Below, in pieces: positions 48,478-57,538 of a DNA stretch of 64,000 bases. A model generated the notes under the pieces. It did no database searches and was not told where the DNA came from. It saw only the letters and a list, made by a program, of their open reading frames with translations. The position numbers and the translations under genes were made by a program. The stretch spans positions 87,895 to 151,894 of the forward strand of contig JANFXS010000001.1 in NCBI GenBank assembly GCA_024460105.1, in the 5' to 3' direction. The DNA comes from Anaerotignum faecicola. Its GTDB lineage: Bacteria; Bacillota; Clostridia; Lachnospirales; Anaerotignaceae. Within the stretch, counting starts at the first letter, position 1. The number at the start of each line of letters is the position of its first letter.

Positions 48478-48894
48478 AATAACCTCCAAATAACAAATAT
48501 TTCAAAAATTACATAATTGCCCTTACGGAGTTTAAACAAAACTAACCGATTTTTTATATATCTAATATTTCCCAAATTATAATGCCTCAGCTTATAAAAC
48601 AGCGTTTAATCTATTGAGTCTAATACTCTTTGAAGTCGACGGGAACCAAAACTTTTTTATATTAAAGCTTCAATTATCAGCCTCCTGACATGCATAAAAC
48701 AGTATGGATTAATATAATAAAAGATTTAACATAAGAATAATACAAATCTCTTAATCATAAGTATGCTAAATTATTGTAACCACTGATGCATAAAATATTT
48801 AATATAATATCCGGCGTTTCAGATTACAAATTAATACAAAAACAGGGACGAAATTTAATCCGCCCCCGTCTAAAAACTATACATATTCCGCATA
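48478..48894. other. Intergenic region, nothing recognised
   Basis: AT-rich, no supported gene, no convincing terminator or repeat. It separates the lipoprotein gene from the efflux ATPase gene. Confidence 0.3.
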
Positions 48895-51135
48895 TCATGC
48901 TTTTTTTCTCATGGAGTTCAAAATTGCTATAAATGCGACTCCTACGTCGGCAAAAACCGCAAGCCACATACCGGCAATGCCTGCCGCTCCCAAAACAAGA
49001 ACAATCCCTTTGACGCCAAGGGCAAAAACTATATTTTCCTTAACAATTCTATTCGTATTTCTTGCAATTTTTATGGCCGCCGGAAGTTTCATAAGATTGT
49101 CGTTCATTATTACAACATCGGCCGCTTCTATGGCCGCATCACTTCCCATCCCACCCATTGCAACGCCAACTTCAACCCTGCTTAAAACAGGCGCGTCATT
49201 TATTCCGTCACCGGCAAAAAGCACGTTTTTGGAATATCCTCCGTTGTATATCTCCTCTATTTTCGAAACTTTGTCGCCCGGAAGGAGCCCGCCGTAAACT
49301 TTGTCGGCCCCAACCGCTTCAGCGACAATTTTGCCGTTTTCCTCTGTATCTCCCGTAAGAATAACAGTATTTTTTATACCGAGTTTTTTAAGCTTGCTTA
49401 TGGCTTCCGCACTGTCCTCTTTTATTTTATCCGATACCGCAACCCTTCCGAGATATCCATTTTCGTCCGCAATATAAACGACGCTTCCCATGCCGGCATA
49501 CTTTTCAAATTTAACGCCGTATTTTTCCATAAGCCTTCCGTTTCCCGCCAATATTTTCCTTCCGAAAACTGATGCCGTTACGCCATATCCGCTTATTTCT
49601 TCATAATCAGAAATGTTATTTATATCAATTTTCTCTTTGCTCCTGTAGCTTTCCGTTATGCTTTTTGCAATGGGATGCGTGCTCATCTTTTCCGCATAAG
49701 CGGCAAGTTTAAGAAGTTCTTCTTCATCGGTTCTTTCCGAAGGCTTAATTTCCGTAACTCCGAATACGCCTTCTGTTATAGTTCCCGTTTTATCCATAAC
49801 GACTGTATCAACGGCGCATAATGCCTGCAAATAGTTGCTTCCTTTTATAAGTATGCCGTTTTTTGACGCCTCGCCGATACCGGCAAAAAATCCGAGAGGA
49901 ACAGAAAGCACCAATGCGCACGGGCATGAAACAACAAGGAAAACAAGAGCCCTCGAAACCCAAACCTTTAGTTCGGCTCCCGGGATTAAAAGCGGCGGCA
50001 GAAACGCCAACACAGCGGCGGCTATAACAACAGCGGGTGTGTAAACCCTTGCAAATTTCGTTATAAACTGTTCTGTCTTTGTTTTCTTAGAAGCCGAATT
50101 TTCCGTAAGCTCCAATATTTTCATAACGGTGGAATTAGCAAATTCTTTTGTAACTTTCACCTTTATCATACCGCTTAAATTAATTGCGCCGCTTAATACT
50201 TCGCTTCCGGCTTTTATTCCCCGCGGTACGCTTTCGCCCGTAAGAGCCGACGTATCGACAGAACTTTCGCCCTCTTCCACTTTGCCGTCAAGAGGAATCC
50301 TCTCTCCCGGCTTAACAATTATAATATCCCCTGCCGTCACGCTTTCGGGAGAAACAGTTTTAACTTCGCCGTCAATCAATTTATTTGCAAAGTCCGGCCT
50401 AATGTCCATAAGGCTTTTAATAGATTTTCTTGATTTTTCAACAGCCATATCCTGAAACGTTTCGCCGATTTGGTAAAACAGCATAACAAATACAGCTTCC
50501 GGCATTTCGCCAATAGCTATCGCCCCTACAGTTGAAAGCGCCATTAAAAAGTTTTCGTCAAAAACCTGTCCGCGGGATATATTTTTAACCGCCCTGACAA
50601 GCACATCAAGGCCGAATATAAGATAAGCGGTCATAAAAAGCGCCGCATTTAAAATATAAGGAACTTCCGGCCTTTCAGTCGCTATCGCCGCTATAAAAAA
50701 TGCCGCTCCAATTCCATACTTGATAAGGCGTCCTTTTAAGCTTTCATTTTCATCTCCGTGAGAATGTTCATGTGTATGTTCCTTGCCATGTAAATGTTCA
50801 TGCACTGCCTGCTCCTCTTCATGCGAATGATGATGCCCGCGGCAACATTCCCTTTCGCGCATATGTCCGTCCGCATGCAAGGCATGTTTTGCAGTTGACA
50901 GTTGATCTGAACCTTTTAAATTAACTTTTACATCCGGTTCATATTTATTTGTAATTTTCTCAACCATTTCAAATATTCCCGAAACGCTGTTATTGTCAAA
51001 ATCAACTTTCATTTCCTGTTTAAAAAGGTTTAAATCAACATTTTTAACCCCTTTGATTTTCTTTGTGTCATTTTCGATTTTTGCCCCGCAGTTACTGCAT
51101 GTGAGTCCTTTAAGTTCAATAACCATACATTCCAT
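48895..51135 (-). CDS. cadA: Heavy-metal P-type ATPase (Zn/Cd/Co efflux, P1B-2 type)
   Basis: The ATG at 51135 with GAGGTG upstream gives 746 residues. An N-terminal HMA domain carries Cys13 and Cys16 in LTCSNCGAK. A His-rich linker follows (about 78-128) with HEEEQAVHEHLHGKEHTHEH. The membrane domain has the CPC motif in SCPCALVLS (about 404-406), DKTGT with phosphorylated Asp about 447, and GDGINDAPVL. CPC plus the His-rich linker fits zinc and cadmium export across the membrane. An ArsR-type operator lies upstream of its start and the regulator gene follows upstream. Confidence 0.94.
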   Translation of the reverse strand: MECMVIELKGLTCSNCGAKIENDTKKIKGVKNVDLNLFKQEMKVDFDNNSVSGIFEMVEKITNKYEPDVKVNLKGSDQLSTAKHALHADGHMRERECCRGHHHSHEEEQAVHEHLHGKEHTHEHSHGDENESLKGRLIKYGIGAAFFIAAIATERPEVPYILNAALFMTAYLIFGLDVLVRAVKNISRGQVFDENFLMALSTVGAIAIGEMPEAVFVMLFYQIGETFQDMAVEKSRKSIKSLMDIRPDFANKLIDGEVKTVSPESVTAGDIIIVKPGERIPLDGKVEEGESSVDTSALTGESVPRGIKAGSEVLSGAINLSGMIKVKVTKEFANSTVMKILELTENSASKKTKTEQFITKFARVYTPAVVIAAAVLAFLPPLLIPGAELKVWVSRALVFLVVSCPCALVLSVPLGFFAGIGEASKNGILIKGSNYLQALCAVDTVVMDKTGTITEGVFGVTEIKPSERTDEEELLKLAAYAEKMSTHPIAKSITESYRSKEKIDINNISDYEEISGYGVTASVFGRKILAGNGRLMEKYGVKFEKYAGMGSVVYIADENGYLGRVAVSDKIKEDSAEAISKLKKLGIKNTVILTGDTEENGKIVAEAVGADKVYGGLLPGDKVSKIEEIYNGGYSKNVLFAGDGINDAPVLSRVEVGVAMGGMGSDAAIEAADVVIMNDNLMKLPAAIKIARNTNRIVKENIVFALGVKGIVLVLGAAGIAGMWLAVFADVGVAFIAILNSMRKKA

Positions 51136-51164
51136 ATAATCACCTCGCATTAACATTTGCTTTA

Positions 51165-51180
51165 ATGAACAATTATTCAT
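51165..51180 (-). promoter_or_regulatory. ArsR/SmtB-type operator upstream of cadA
   Basis: ATGAACAATTATTCAT is an inverted repeat matching the TGAACAnnTATTCA core used by metal-sensing ArsR repressors such as CzrA and CadC. It is 30 bases upstream of the cadA start. Confidence 0.7.
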
Positions 51181-51402
51181 GTATATTTCAATAATAACGG
51201 ATGCCCAAAAGCTGTTCCTTAAAATTTATTATTTGATGCATACGCTTCTGAAACATCCATTTTTATAATTTATAACTTTCGTCAAAAACCATATGATTTT
51301 AAATCGCCGTATCGGAAATATAACCGGAAACAATAATAAAACTTACAGGGCTAAATTAACAAGTTTTTATTTCATGTTGTTTTATTTTCTCCATAAAACA
51401 TA

Positions 51403-51759
51403 TTAATATCCCTTTTTATGCTTGATATGGCTTATGCCTTGCCTTAAAATATTCTCAACATGGCTGTCGTCAAGAGAATAATAAACTGTTTTTCCTTCCT
51501 TGCGGTTTTTTACCAGTTCATTTTGCCTTAGTACCCTAAGTTGATGGCTTACAGCTGACTGCGTCATATCAAGTTTATCGGCAATCTCGCTGACATTCAT
51601 TTCTTTTTCCAAAAGAAGCTGTAATAGTTTTATTCTGGTTGAATCGCCGAATACTTTAAAAAAGTCTGCCACGTCATATATCAATTCCTCATTTATATCA
51701 TCTTTAATAATGTTAAACGCATTTCGGCATTCACTGCAGATTTGGCAGTCTAAGCCCAT
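51403..51759 (-). CDS. ArsR-family metal-sensing repressor
   Basis: The ATG at 51759 gives 118 residues; the upstream GTG overlaps the AGAGGTG binding site. A central winged helix spans FFKVFGDSTRIKLLQLLLEK to NELVKNRKEGKTVYYSL with the DMTQSAVSHQLRVLRQ recognition helix. N-terminal cysteines (CQICSEC) and C-terminal residues SHVENILRQGISHIKHK are placed like metal ligands in CadC and CzrA types; the His-containing alpha-5 region suits a zinc sensor. Located just upstream of cadA and beside a matching operator. Confidence 0.93.
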   Translation of the reverse strand: MGLDCQICSECRNAFNIIKDDINEELIYDVADFFKVFGDSTRIKLLQLLLEKEMNVSEIADKLDMTQSAVSHQLRVLRQNELVKNRKEGKTVYYSLDDSHVENILRQGISHIKHKKGY

Positions 51760-51776
51760 AATGTCCACCTCTTAAT

Positions 51777-51796
51777 ATATGAATATTTGTTCATAT
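51777..51796 (-). promoter_or_regulatory. ArsR/SmtB-type operator upstream of the repressor gene
   Basis: ATATGAATATTTGTTCATAT is a near-perfect inverted repeat, ATATGAA and TTCATAT around a six-base centre, 17 bases before the repressor start. The repressor therefore probably controls itself and cadA from two sites. Confidence 0.75.
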
Positions 51797-51831
51797 ATTT
51801 ATATTAATACTGTCAGTTTAATTTGTCAATC

Positions 51832-52668
51832 CTAAACTACAGAATTTTTTGTAAAAATAAAATATGCCAGAACTATTACGCCCAATACAATTCTATACCA
51901 GCCGAATACTTTAAAATCATGTTTTTTTATGTATCCCATTAAAAACTTGATAACTATAACGGAAACTATAAAAGCTACGGACATACCTGTTAACAGAACC
52001 ATCATTTCTTCACCGGTGAAATTAAAACCAAATCCGGCTATCTTTAAAATGCTTGCCCCAAACATAACCGGCACGGCAAGAAAAAATGTAAATTCCGCCG
52101 CAACGGTTCTCGATACGCCTATCATAAGCGCGCCTATAATAGTCGCGCCCGAACGCGACGTACCCGGGAAAACCGCCGCAATCAGCTGGAATATGCCAAT
52201 CATAACCGCCGTTTGAAGCGTTATGTCCTTAATCCTTGTAATTTTCGGCTTAATATTTTTATTCCTGTTTTCGATTACAATAAATAAAACGCCGAAAACT
52301 ATAAGCGAAACCGCAACTGTTTGATAGTTATAAAAAAGCTCGTTAAGTTTTTCGTCAAAAAGTATCCCCACTGCCGCTGCCGGCACACATGCAACCGCAA
52401 TCTTACACCACATAATAAACGTGTCTTTTTTAATCATGACCTTCCCCTTATATTTTTTAAACGGGAAAAGCTTTTTCCAAAAAATAAGCACAACCGCAAG
52501 TATAGCCCCTAATTGTATAACAACAAGGAACATTTCAAGAAACTCCGCGCTCGCCTCAAGTTTTACAAACTGATCCAACAGTATCATGTGTCCGGTGCTG
52601 CTTATAGGCAGCCATTCTGTAATCCCTTCAACTATGCCGAATAGCACAGCCTTTAAAAACTCCAACAT
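51832..52668 (-). CDS. uppP: Undecaprenyl-diphosphatase
   Basis: The ATG at 52668 after AGGAGGAA gives 278 residues; the longer frame is unsupported. Motif 1 is GIVEGITEWLPISSTGHM (about 11-28) with two Glu active-site residues, and motif 2 is PGTSRSGATIIGAL (about 167-180) with the conserved Arg. It is an integral membrane protein with about eight helices that recycles undecaprenyl diphosphate for peptidoglycan synthesis and confers bacitracin tolerance. It follows the repressor's operator on the same strand but is a separate unit. Confidence 0.96.
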   Translation of the reverse strand: MLEFLKAVLFGIVEGITEWLPISSTGHMILLDQFVKLEASAEFLEMFLVVIQLGAILAVVLIFWKKLFPFKKYKGKVMIKKDTFIMWCKIAVACVPAAAVGILFDEKLNELFYNYQTVAVSLIVFGVLFIVIENRNKNIKPKITRIKDITLQTAVMIGIFQLIAAVFPGTSRSGATIIGALMIGVSRTVAAEFTFFLAVPVMFGASILKIAGFGFNFTGEEMMVLLTGMSVAFIVSVIVIKFLMGYIKKHDFKVFGWYRIVLGVIVLAYFIFTKNSVV

Positions 52669-52818
52669 TTTATTTTTCCTCCTGATTTTTTTATAATAAT
52701 AGTATATATTATACTTCCATTTAAACAATACAAAATTTAACATCTTAAAAATTTTTTAATATAATTTACCAATACTCCTTTACCAGATTACATTTTAATG
52801 GTAAAATTATTTAATAAA

Positions 52819-52910
52819 GTGCTGGGGGTGCTGCCTTAATAAAGTCAGCTGAGAGAAATGTGTTTCAACTCCTTATACCTGATCCGGTTCGTACCGGCGT
52901 AGGGAAGCTA
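52819..52910 (+). promoter_or_regulatory. TPP (THI-box) riboswitch
   Basis: The aptamer shows the full set of conserved segments: GGGGGTGCTG, GCTGAGAG, ACCTGATCCGG and CGTAGGGAAGC. Thiamine pyrophosphate binding should favour the terminator immediately downstream. It lies directly upstream of thiW and controls the four-gene thiamine salvage operon. Confidence 0.95.
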
Positions 52911-52930
52911 TATGGAAAGGTATGCAGTCC

Positions 52931-52963
52931 AAAGCACAGTTATTTAAAGCTGTGCTTTTTTTT
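52931..52963 (+). terminator. Riboswitch-controlled terminator of the thi operon
   Basis: AAAGCACAG and CTGTGCTTT form a nine-pair stem followed by a T-run. It lies between the aptamer and thiW, the classic TPP off-switch arrangement. Confidence 0.9.
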
Positions 52964-52988
52964 GGCCAAAAATAAGAGGTGAATAATT

Positions 52989-53480
52989 ATGAAAACAAAA
53001 AAACTCACGCTTTGCGCAATGCTTATTGCAATCGGGATACTTGCCGGTAATTTTATTTACATACCTATCGGCGCATCAAAATGTTTTCCGGTGCAGGCGG
53101 CCGTCAACGTTATAGCAAGCGTAATACTCGGCCCCGCTTATGCCGTTTTAACGGCTTTCGGAATATCCCTTGTACGCAATATAATAGGAACAGGCAGTAT
53201 TATGGCCTTTCCCGGAAGCATGGCAGGCGCATTTTTGGCGTCCATATTATACGCCAAAACAAAGAGTACCGCCGCCGCCGCTTCAGGAGAAGTTATAGGC
53301 ACCGGCATCATAGGCGCGTTAATCGCCGTTCCGATTAGCAAATTTATATTGGGCAGTGAAGTCGGGGCATTATTTTATGTTGGCCCGTTCATAGTCAGCT
53401 CATTAGGAGGCGCCATTATAGGATACCTTATATTAAAATCAACCGAAATTATACGTCTTGGTAAAAAATTCAACGATTAA
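52989..53480 (+). CDS. thiW: ThiW, ECF-type thiazole-precursor transport protein
   Basis: 163 residues, a hydrophobic ECF S-component with about five to six membrane helices. It matches ThiW in having CAMLIAIGILAGNFIYIPIG near the start and FPVQAAVNVIASVILGPAYA. ThiW is predicted, from its regular pairing with TPP riboswitches and thiM, to bring in the hydroxyethylthiazole moiety; direct proof is limited. AGAGGTG precedes the ATG. First gene of the operon. The shared ECF energising module is not in this window. Confidence 0.9.
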   Translation: MKTKKLTLCAMLIAIGILAGNFIYIPIGASKCFPVQAAVNVIASVILGPAYAVLTAFGISLVRNIIGTGSIMAFPGSMAGAFLASILYAKTKSTAAAASGEVIGTGIIGALIAVPISKFILGSEVGALFYVGPFIVSSLGGAIIGYLILKSTEIIRLGKKFND

Positions 53481-53498
53481 TCAACGGAGGTATATAAA

Positions 53499-54305
53499 AT
53501 GAAAAACGTATTGACAATAGCCGGCAGCGATTCATGCGGCGGGGCCGGAATACAGGCTGATATTAAAACTTTCTGCGCTCACGGCACATATGCGATGAGC
53601 GTAATAACGGCAGTTACCGTTCAAAACACTATGGGCGTATTCGGGTGTCAGGATATTTCCCCGGAAATTATTTCCGGACAGATTGACGCAATATTTACAG
53701 ATATAGACGTAAGCGCTGTTAAAGTAGGCATGGTAAGCCAGATAGGAACTATTAATGCAATAGCCGACAAGCTTGAACAATATTCTCCAAAAAATATCGT
53801 TATAGATCCCGTTATGATTTCAAAAAGCGGTTTCGACCTTTTAAAGCCCGAAGCAAAAAACGCGCTTATAAAACGTCTTATCCCCCTTGCAAAAGTTCTT
53901 ACCCCAAACCTCCCCGAAGCCGAAGCCATAACCGGAATAAAAATAGAGAATATTTCCCAAATGGAAGAAGCCGCCGTAAAAATCCACAGCATGGGTGCGG
54001 AATATGTTTTTGTTAAAGGCGGCCATCTCGAAAACGACGCCACCGACATACTTTTTGACGGCAGCAAGGTAATTACGCTCCCCGGGAAACGCTTCAACAC
54101 AAAAAACACACACGGAACAGGATGTACAATCTCGTCGGCAATAGCGGCAAACCTTGCCAACGGCCTTTCCGTTGAAAATGCCGTTAAAAATGCAAAAGAT
54201 TATATATCGACAGCTATAGAACATTCGTTTTCCATAGGCAAAGGAGTAGGCCCCACAAATCATTTTTATATGTTGTATAAAAAAGCCGGTATGATAAATG
54301 AATAA
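53499..54305 (+). CDS. thiD: Hydroxymethylpyrimidine/phosphomethylpyrimidine kinase
   Basis: 268 residues in the ribokinase fold. The N-terminal motif is LTIAGSDSCGGAGIQADIKT (about 4-23); VKVGMV and DPVMISKSG contribute to the substrate pocket; and THGTGCTISSAIAANLA (about 202-218) carries the catalytic Asp/Cys loop for this family. It phosphorylates HMP twice to HMP-PP. GGAGGT precedes the ATG. It starts 18 bases after thiW and overlaps thiM by eight bases. Confidence 0.95.
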   Translation: MKNVLTIAGSDSCGGAGIQADIKTFCAHGTYAMSVITAVTVQNTMGVFGCQDISPEIISGQIDAIFTDIDVSAVKVGMVSQIGTINAIADKLEQYSPKNIVIDPVMISKSGFDLLKPEAKNALIKRLIPLAKVLTPNLPEAEAITGIKIENISQMEEAAVKIHSMGAEYVFVKGGHLENDATDILFDGSKVITLPGKRFNTKNTHGTGCTISSAIAANLANGLSVENAVKNAKDYISTAIEHSFSIGKGVGPTNHFYMLYKKAGMINE

Positions 54306-55107
54306 AATCACAGAAAATATTAATAACAGCCTGCTCAAAATCGAACAAACCGCCCCTGTCGTACACCACATAACAAACTTTGTAACAATAAACGACTGCG
54401 CGAACGTATCAACAGCATTAGGCGCTTCGCCCGTTATGGCATATAGCCACTATGAATGCGCGCAGATAACCGAAGTTTCAAACGCTCTTGTGCTGAACAC
54501 AGGCACGCCGGACAAAATGCGTTTTAAGGCGGCTGTACTTTCAGGTAAATGCGCGAATACTAACGGCATACCGATAATACTGGACCCTGTAGGCGCCGGC
54601 GCCGTTGCCTTCCGTCAGAATGGAATTTTCGACATTCTAAAAAACGTCAGGCCTTCGGTTATAAAAGGGAATTCGGCAGAAATAAAAACTCTTGCAGGGC
54701 TTTCCAATATTTCCAATAAGTGTATTGATTCTGCCGAAAATCAAATTGATATGGAAATAGTAAAAGAATTGGCCGCCGAACTAAAAACCGTAATAGCCGT
54801 TACGGGACAAAAAGACATTATAACGGACGGTTTAAGGACAGTTTCCATAAGCCGCGGCACAAATATGTTCACCAGAATAAGCGGAGCGGGATGCATGGCT
54901 TCATCGGTAATCGGAGCTTTCCTTTCCGTCAACAAAGATCCGTTTAACGCCGCTGTACAAGCAATATTCCTTGTTGATGCATGCGGTGAAAATGCGGCGG
55001 AAATATCCCGCGGCCCCGCCGATTTCAAAGTCAACTTTATCAACGCATTATATTTATTTAGGAATACAGGAACGGACGAGGGAGGCATAGTTTTTGAACA
55101 GGGATAA
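54298..55107 (+). CDS. thiM: Hydroxyethylthiazole kinase
   Basis: 269 residues, also a ribokinase-like fold. It shows VHHITNFVTINDCAN (about 22-36), ILDPVGAGAV and the active-site RISGAGCMASSVIGAF (about 194-209). The enzyme phosphorylates 4-methyl-5-hydroxyethylthiazole taken from the surroundings. It overlaps thiD at its start and thiE at its end, so translation is coupled along the operon. Absence of thiC, thiG, thiH and thiS here fits a salvage rather than de novo pathway in this operon. Confidence 0.95.
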   Translation: MNKITENINNSLLKIEQTAPVVHHITNFVTINDCANVSTALGASPVMAYSHYECAQITEVSNALVLNTGTPDKMRFKAAVLSGKCANTNGIPIILDPVGAGAVAFRQNGIFDILKNVRPSVIKGNSAEIKTLAGLSNISNKCIDSAENQIDMEIVKELAAELKTVIAVTGQKDIITDGLRTVSISRGTNMFTRISGAGCMASSVIGAFLSVNKDPFNAAVQAIFLVDACGENAAEISRGPADFKVNFINALYLFRNTGTDEGGIVFEQG

Positions 55108-55720
55108 TTTGAAAGTGTACCTTGTAACCGACAGCCATTCATTAAATGGGCGCGATTTTTTCGATGTTGTTGAAGAAGCGGTTAAAAGTGGAGTAACAAT
55201 GGTTCAGCTGAGAGAAAAAGAATTAAACAGCGCCGATTTTTTAAAGAAAGCCAACAAGCTGAAAAAAATAACCGATAAATACAACGTCCCCCTGATAATC
55301 AACGACAGGGTTGACATAGCTTTTGACTGTAGGGCCGCCGGGCTGCACATAGGCCAAAAAGATATATCTGTGCGCGACGGCAGACGTATAATGCGCCGCG
55401 ACCGCGGTCAAATTCTCGGCGTAACGGCAAATACTCCCGAACTTGCAGTCGAAGCGGAAAAAATGGGCGCCGACTATATAGGCGCGGGAGCAGTTTTTCA
55501 AACCTCAACAAAGCATAATGCAGAAATCATATCAATAGAAACCCTTTCAAAGATAACGTCAAGCGTTTCCATACCCGTTGTGGCAATCGGCGGCATTACG
55601 GCAGAAAACGCCTGCATGCTTAAAGGAACAGGCATAGCCGGGGTTGCCGTTTCAAGCGGTATAATGAACGCTTATGACATTAAAGGCGTTGTTAAAACAT
55701 TAAAAGAACTTGTATTTTAA
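55094..55720 (+). CDS. thiE: Thiamine-phosphate synthase
   Basis: 208 residues in a TIM-barrel fold. It starts at TTG (55094) with GGAGG eight bases upstream, inside the end of thiM. Motifs include YLVTD at the start, VQLREKELNSADFL (about 36-49), NDRVDIAFDC with phosphate- and pyrimidine-contacting residues, HIGQKDISV, GAGAVFQTSTKHNAE (about 131-145, a variant of GPIFPTxTK) and VVAIGGITAENA. It joins HMP-PP and thiazole phosphate into thiamine phosphate. Last gene of the operon; a weak terminator follows. Confidence 0.95.
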   Translation: MNRDNLKVYLVTDSHSLNGRDFFDVVEEAVKSGVTMVQLREKELNSADFLKKANKLKKITDKYNVPLIINDRVDIAFDCRAAGLHIGQKDISVRDGRRIMRRDRGQILGVTANTPELAVEAEKMGADYIGAGAVFQTSTKHNAEIISIETLSKITSSVSIPVVAIGGITAENACMLKGTGIAGVAVSSGIMNAYDIKGVVKTLKELVF

Positions 55721-55759
55721 TATTGATAAACTTAAAAATTAAATATATAATTTATTTGG

Positions 55760-55798
55760 CGCCGTAGGTTTATTCAAAAAAATTTACGGCGTTAATTT
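55760..55798 (+). terminator. Weak terminator after thiE
   Basis: CGCCGTA (55760-55766) and TACGGCG (55785-55791) pair around an 18-base loop, followed by TTAATTTT. Confidence 0.5.
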
Positions 55799-55822
55799 TA
55801 TTAATTGTTTGGGGGCGTTAGT

Positions 55823-56710
55823 ATGGATAACGACATACCTTTAGATTTGTACAAAATATTTTGTATTGTTGTCAGGACAGGCAACATGTCTTCTGCGGCT
55901 AAAGAACTTTTTATCTCCCAGCCGGCAGTCAGCATGTCGATACGCCAGCTTGAAGAACGCATGGGCGCGCCCCTTCTGATCCGTACAACAAAGGGCGTGC
56001 ATACAACGCCTGAAGGCGGCGTATTGTATGAATATCTCGAACAGGCTTTAGCTCTTATTAAAACTGCCGAAAACAAATATATGGAAATGGTAAACTTAAA
56101 AACAGGCGAAATTAAAATCGGCGCAAGCGATACGGTTATTTCCAACCTGCTAATGCCATACCTTGAAGAGTATAACGTCAATAATCCGCATATAAACATC
56201 AAAGTCACAAACAAAACGACATATGAATCCCTTAAACTGCTAAAAAGCGGTATTGTCGATATATGCTTTGTAAACCTTCCTATACAAAAAGACTCGGATC
56301 TGCTTGTCCTTCCCTTTAAGACAATACAGGACTGTCTTGTTGGAGGTTCAAATTACAAGGAGCTTGCAAAAACAGGGATAGAGCTTAAATCAATAGACAA
56401 ATATCCCCTCCTTCTTCTTGAAGATCTCAGCAACTCACGCCGATTCTTAAACGACTTTATGCAAAAAAACGGCGTTGTATTAAAGCCTATAATAGAGCTC
56501 GGTTCAAGCGATCTTCTTTTGGAGTTTGCCAAAATAAATCTCGGCCTTACTTTTGCAATAAAAGAATTCACAAAAGGCATGATTGACAACGAACAGCTTT
56601 TTGAAATCCCCGTAACTCCTGCAATCCCAAAACGCAGCATCGGCCTTGTGAAGCTAAAAAACGTAGCCCTTTCACATGCGGCAAAAAGCTTTGCCGATAT
56701 GTTTGTTTAA
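55823..56710 (+). CDS. LysR-family transcriptional regulator
   Basis: The ATG at 55823 after GGGGGC gives 295 residues. The N-terminal winged helix is typical (FCIVVRTGNMSSAAKELFIS, then QPAVSMSIRQLEERMGAPLL, about 12-51), followed by the linker helix and a periplasmic-binding-like effector domain from about residue 92 (IKIGASDTVISNLLMPYLEE). It lies just downstream of the thi operon on the same strand but has its own ribosome binding site and a hairpin precedes it. Effector and target unknown; LysR genes often regulate a divergent neighbour, but none is divergent here. Confidence 0.92.
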   Translation: MDNDIPLDLYKIFCIVVRTGNMSSAAKELFISQPAVSMSIRQLEERMGAPLLIRTTKGVHTTPEGGVLYEYLEQALALIKTAENKYMEMVNLKTGEIKIGASDTVISNLLMPYLEEYNVNNPHINIKVTNKTTYESLKLLKSGIVDICFVNLPIQKDSDLLVLPFKTIQDCLVGGSNYKELAKTGIELKSIDKYPLLLLEDLSNSRRFLNDFMQKNGVVLKPIIELGSSDLLLEFAKINLGLTFAIKEFTKGMIDNEQLFEIPVTPAIPKRSIGLVKLKNVALSHAAKSFADMFV

Positions 56711-56859
56711 AACTCATTACATTATGCAATTAAATTGAAACATTCCGTTTCATGGAAAGCGTACCCAGTAAGCTATGGCCGTTACCGAATAAGTTACCGA
56801 ACATGTATAGGCAGCAAGTGTAGTTATAGCGATAAACCTGAAGTCAGGAGGGTATTTTT

Positions 56860-57285
56860 ATGAAAAAAGTATTTAGATTATTATTGATAATTTGTATCTT
56901 TTCCTTAACCGGATGTACAAATAAAGCAATATCAGAAGTAAATATTGACTATGGAACATCATCTATCTATACGGAAGATGAAATGAATGACGCTATAGAA
57001 TTAATTAAGAAAGAATTCAATACTTGGGACGGGTGCAAACTGCACAGCATTTCATATTCAACTGATGATGAATGCAGCGAATCCAACATTGAATGGTTAA
57101 ACAAGATTGAAACGGCAAATGACAATAAGGAAACTTTTACGCAATGCATTATGTTTACCAGCAATTTCCATTCACCAAAAGAAGGCGGCGGCGCATGGAA
57201 TGCAGATACGGAATATACCGATTGGCAATGGTGGCTGGCTCGTTCCGATAACGGCCAATGGAAACTAATAACCTATGGATATTAA
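56860..57285 (+). CDS. Hypothetical lipoprotein
   Basis: 141 residues with a basic N-terminus, hydrophobic segment and lipobox LTGC (Cys19). The mature part is acidic and rich in Trp near the end (TDWQWWLARSDNGQWKLITYGY), and includes KLHSISYSTDDECSESNIEW. I do not recognise a named family. GGAGGG precedes the ATG. The preceding 150 bases hold a duplicated GTTACCGAA at 56781 and 56793, meaning unknown. Confidence 0.75.
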   Translation: MKKVFRLLLIICIFSLTGCTNKAISEVNIDYGTSSIYTEDEMNDAIELIKKEFNTWDGCKLHSISYSTDDECSESNIEWLNKIETANDNKETFTQCIMFTSNFHSPKEGGGAWNADTEYTDWQWWLARSDNGQWKLITYGY

Positions 57286-57419
57286 CAAACCTATGACTTT
57301 ATATTCGTCTTCCGGCCATTTTACAACAACAATTCTCTGCTTTATAATTTTGACAGACACTCCAGCGATTCTGACAAATACTAATTTAAAATCTAAATTA
57401 AAATGCGGCAAAAACAAAA

Positions 57420-57449
57420 AACTCCCGCTTTATATGGCGGGAGTTTTTT
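57420..57449. terminator. Bidirectional terminator between the lipoprotein and crotonase genes
   Basis: AACTCCCGC and GCGGGAGTT form a nine-pair stem with an eight-base loop, T-run after it on the plus strand and A/T-run on the other. It serves the convergent lipoprotein and crotonase genes. Confidence 0.85.
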
Positions 57450-57538
57450 ACATCCAAAAACATTATAAATATCTGTTTCACATAAAAATTTCGCAGAATT
57501 CCGCATTATAAACGTATCTTTAAATCCTGCGTAAATTA

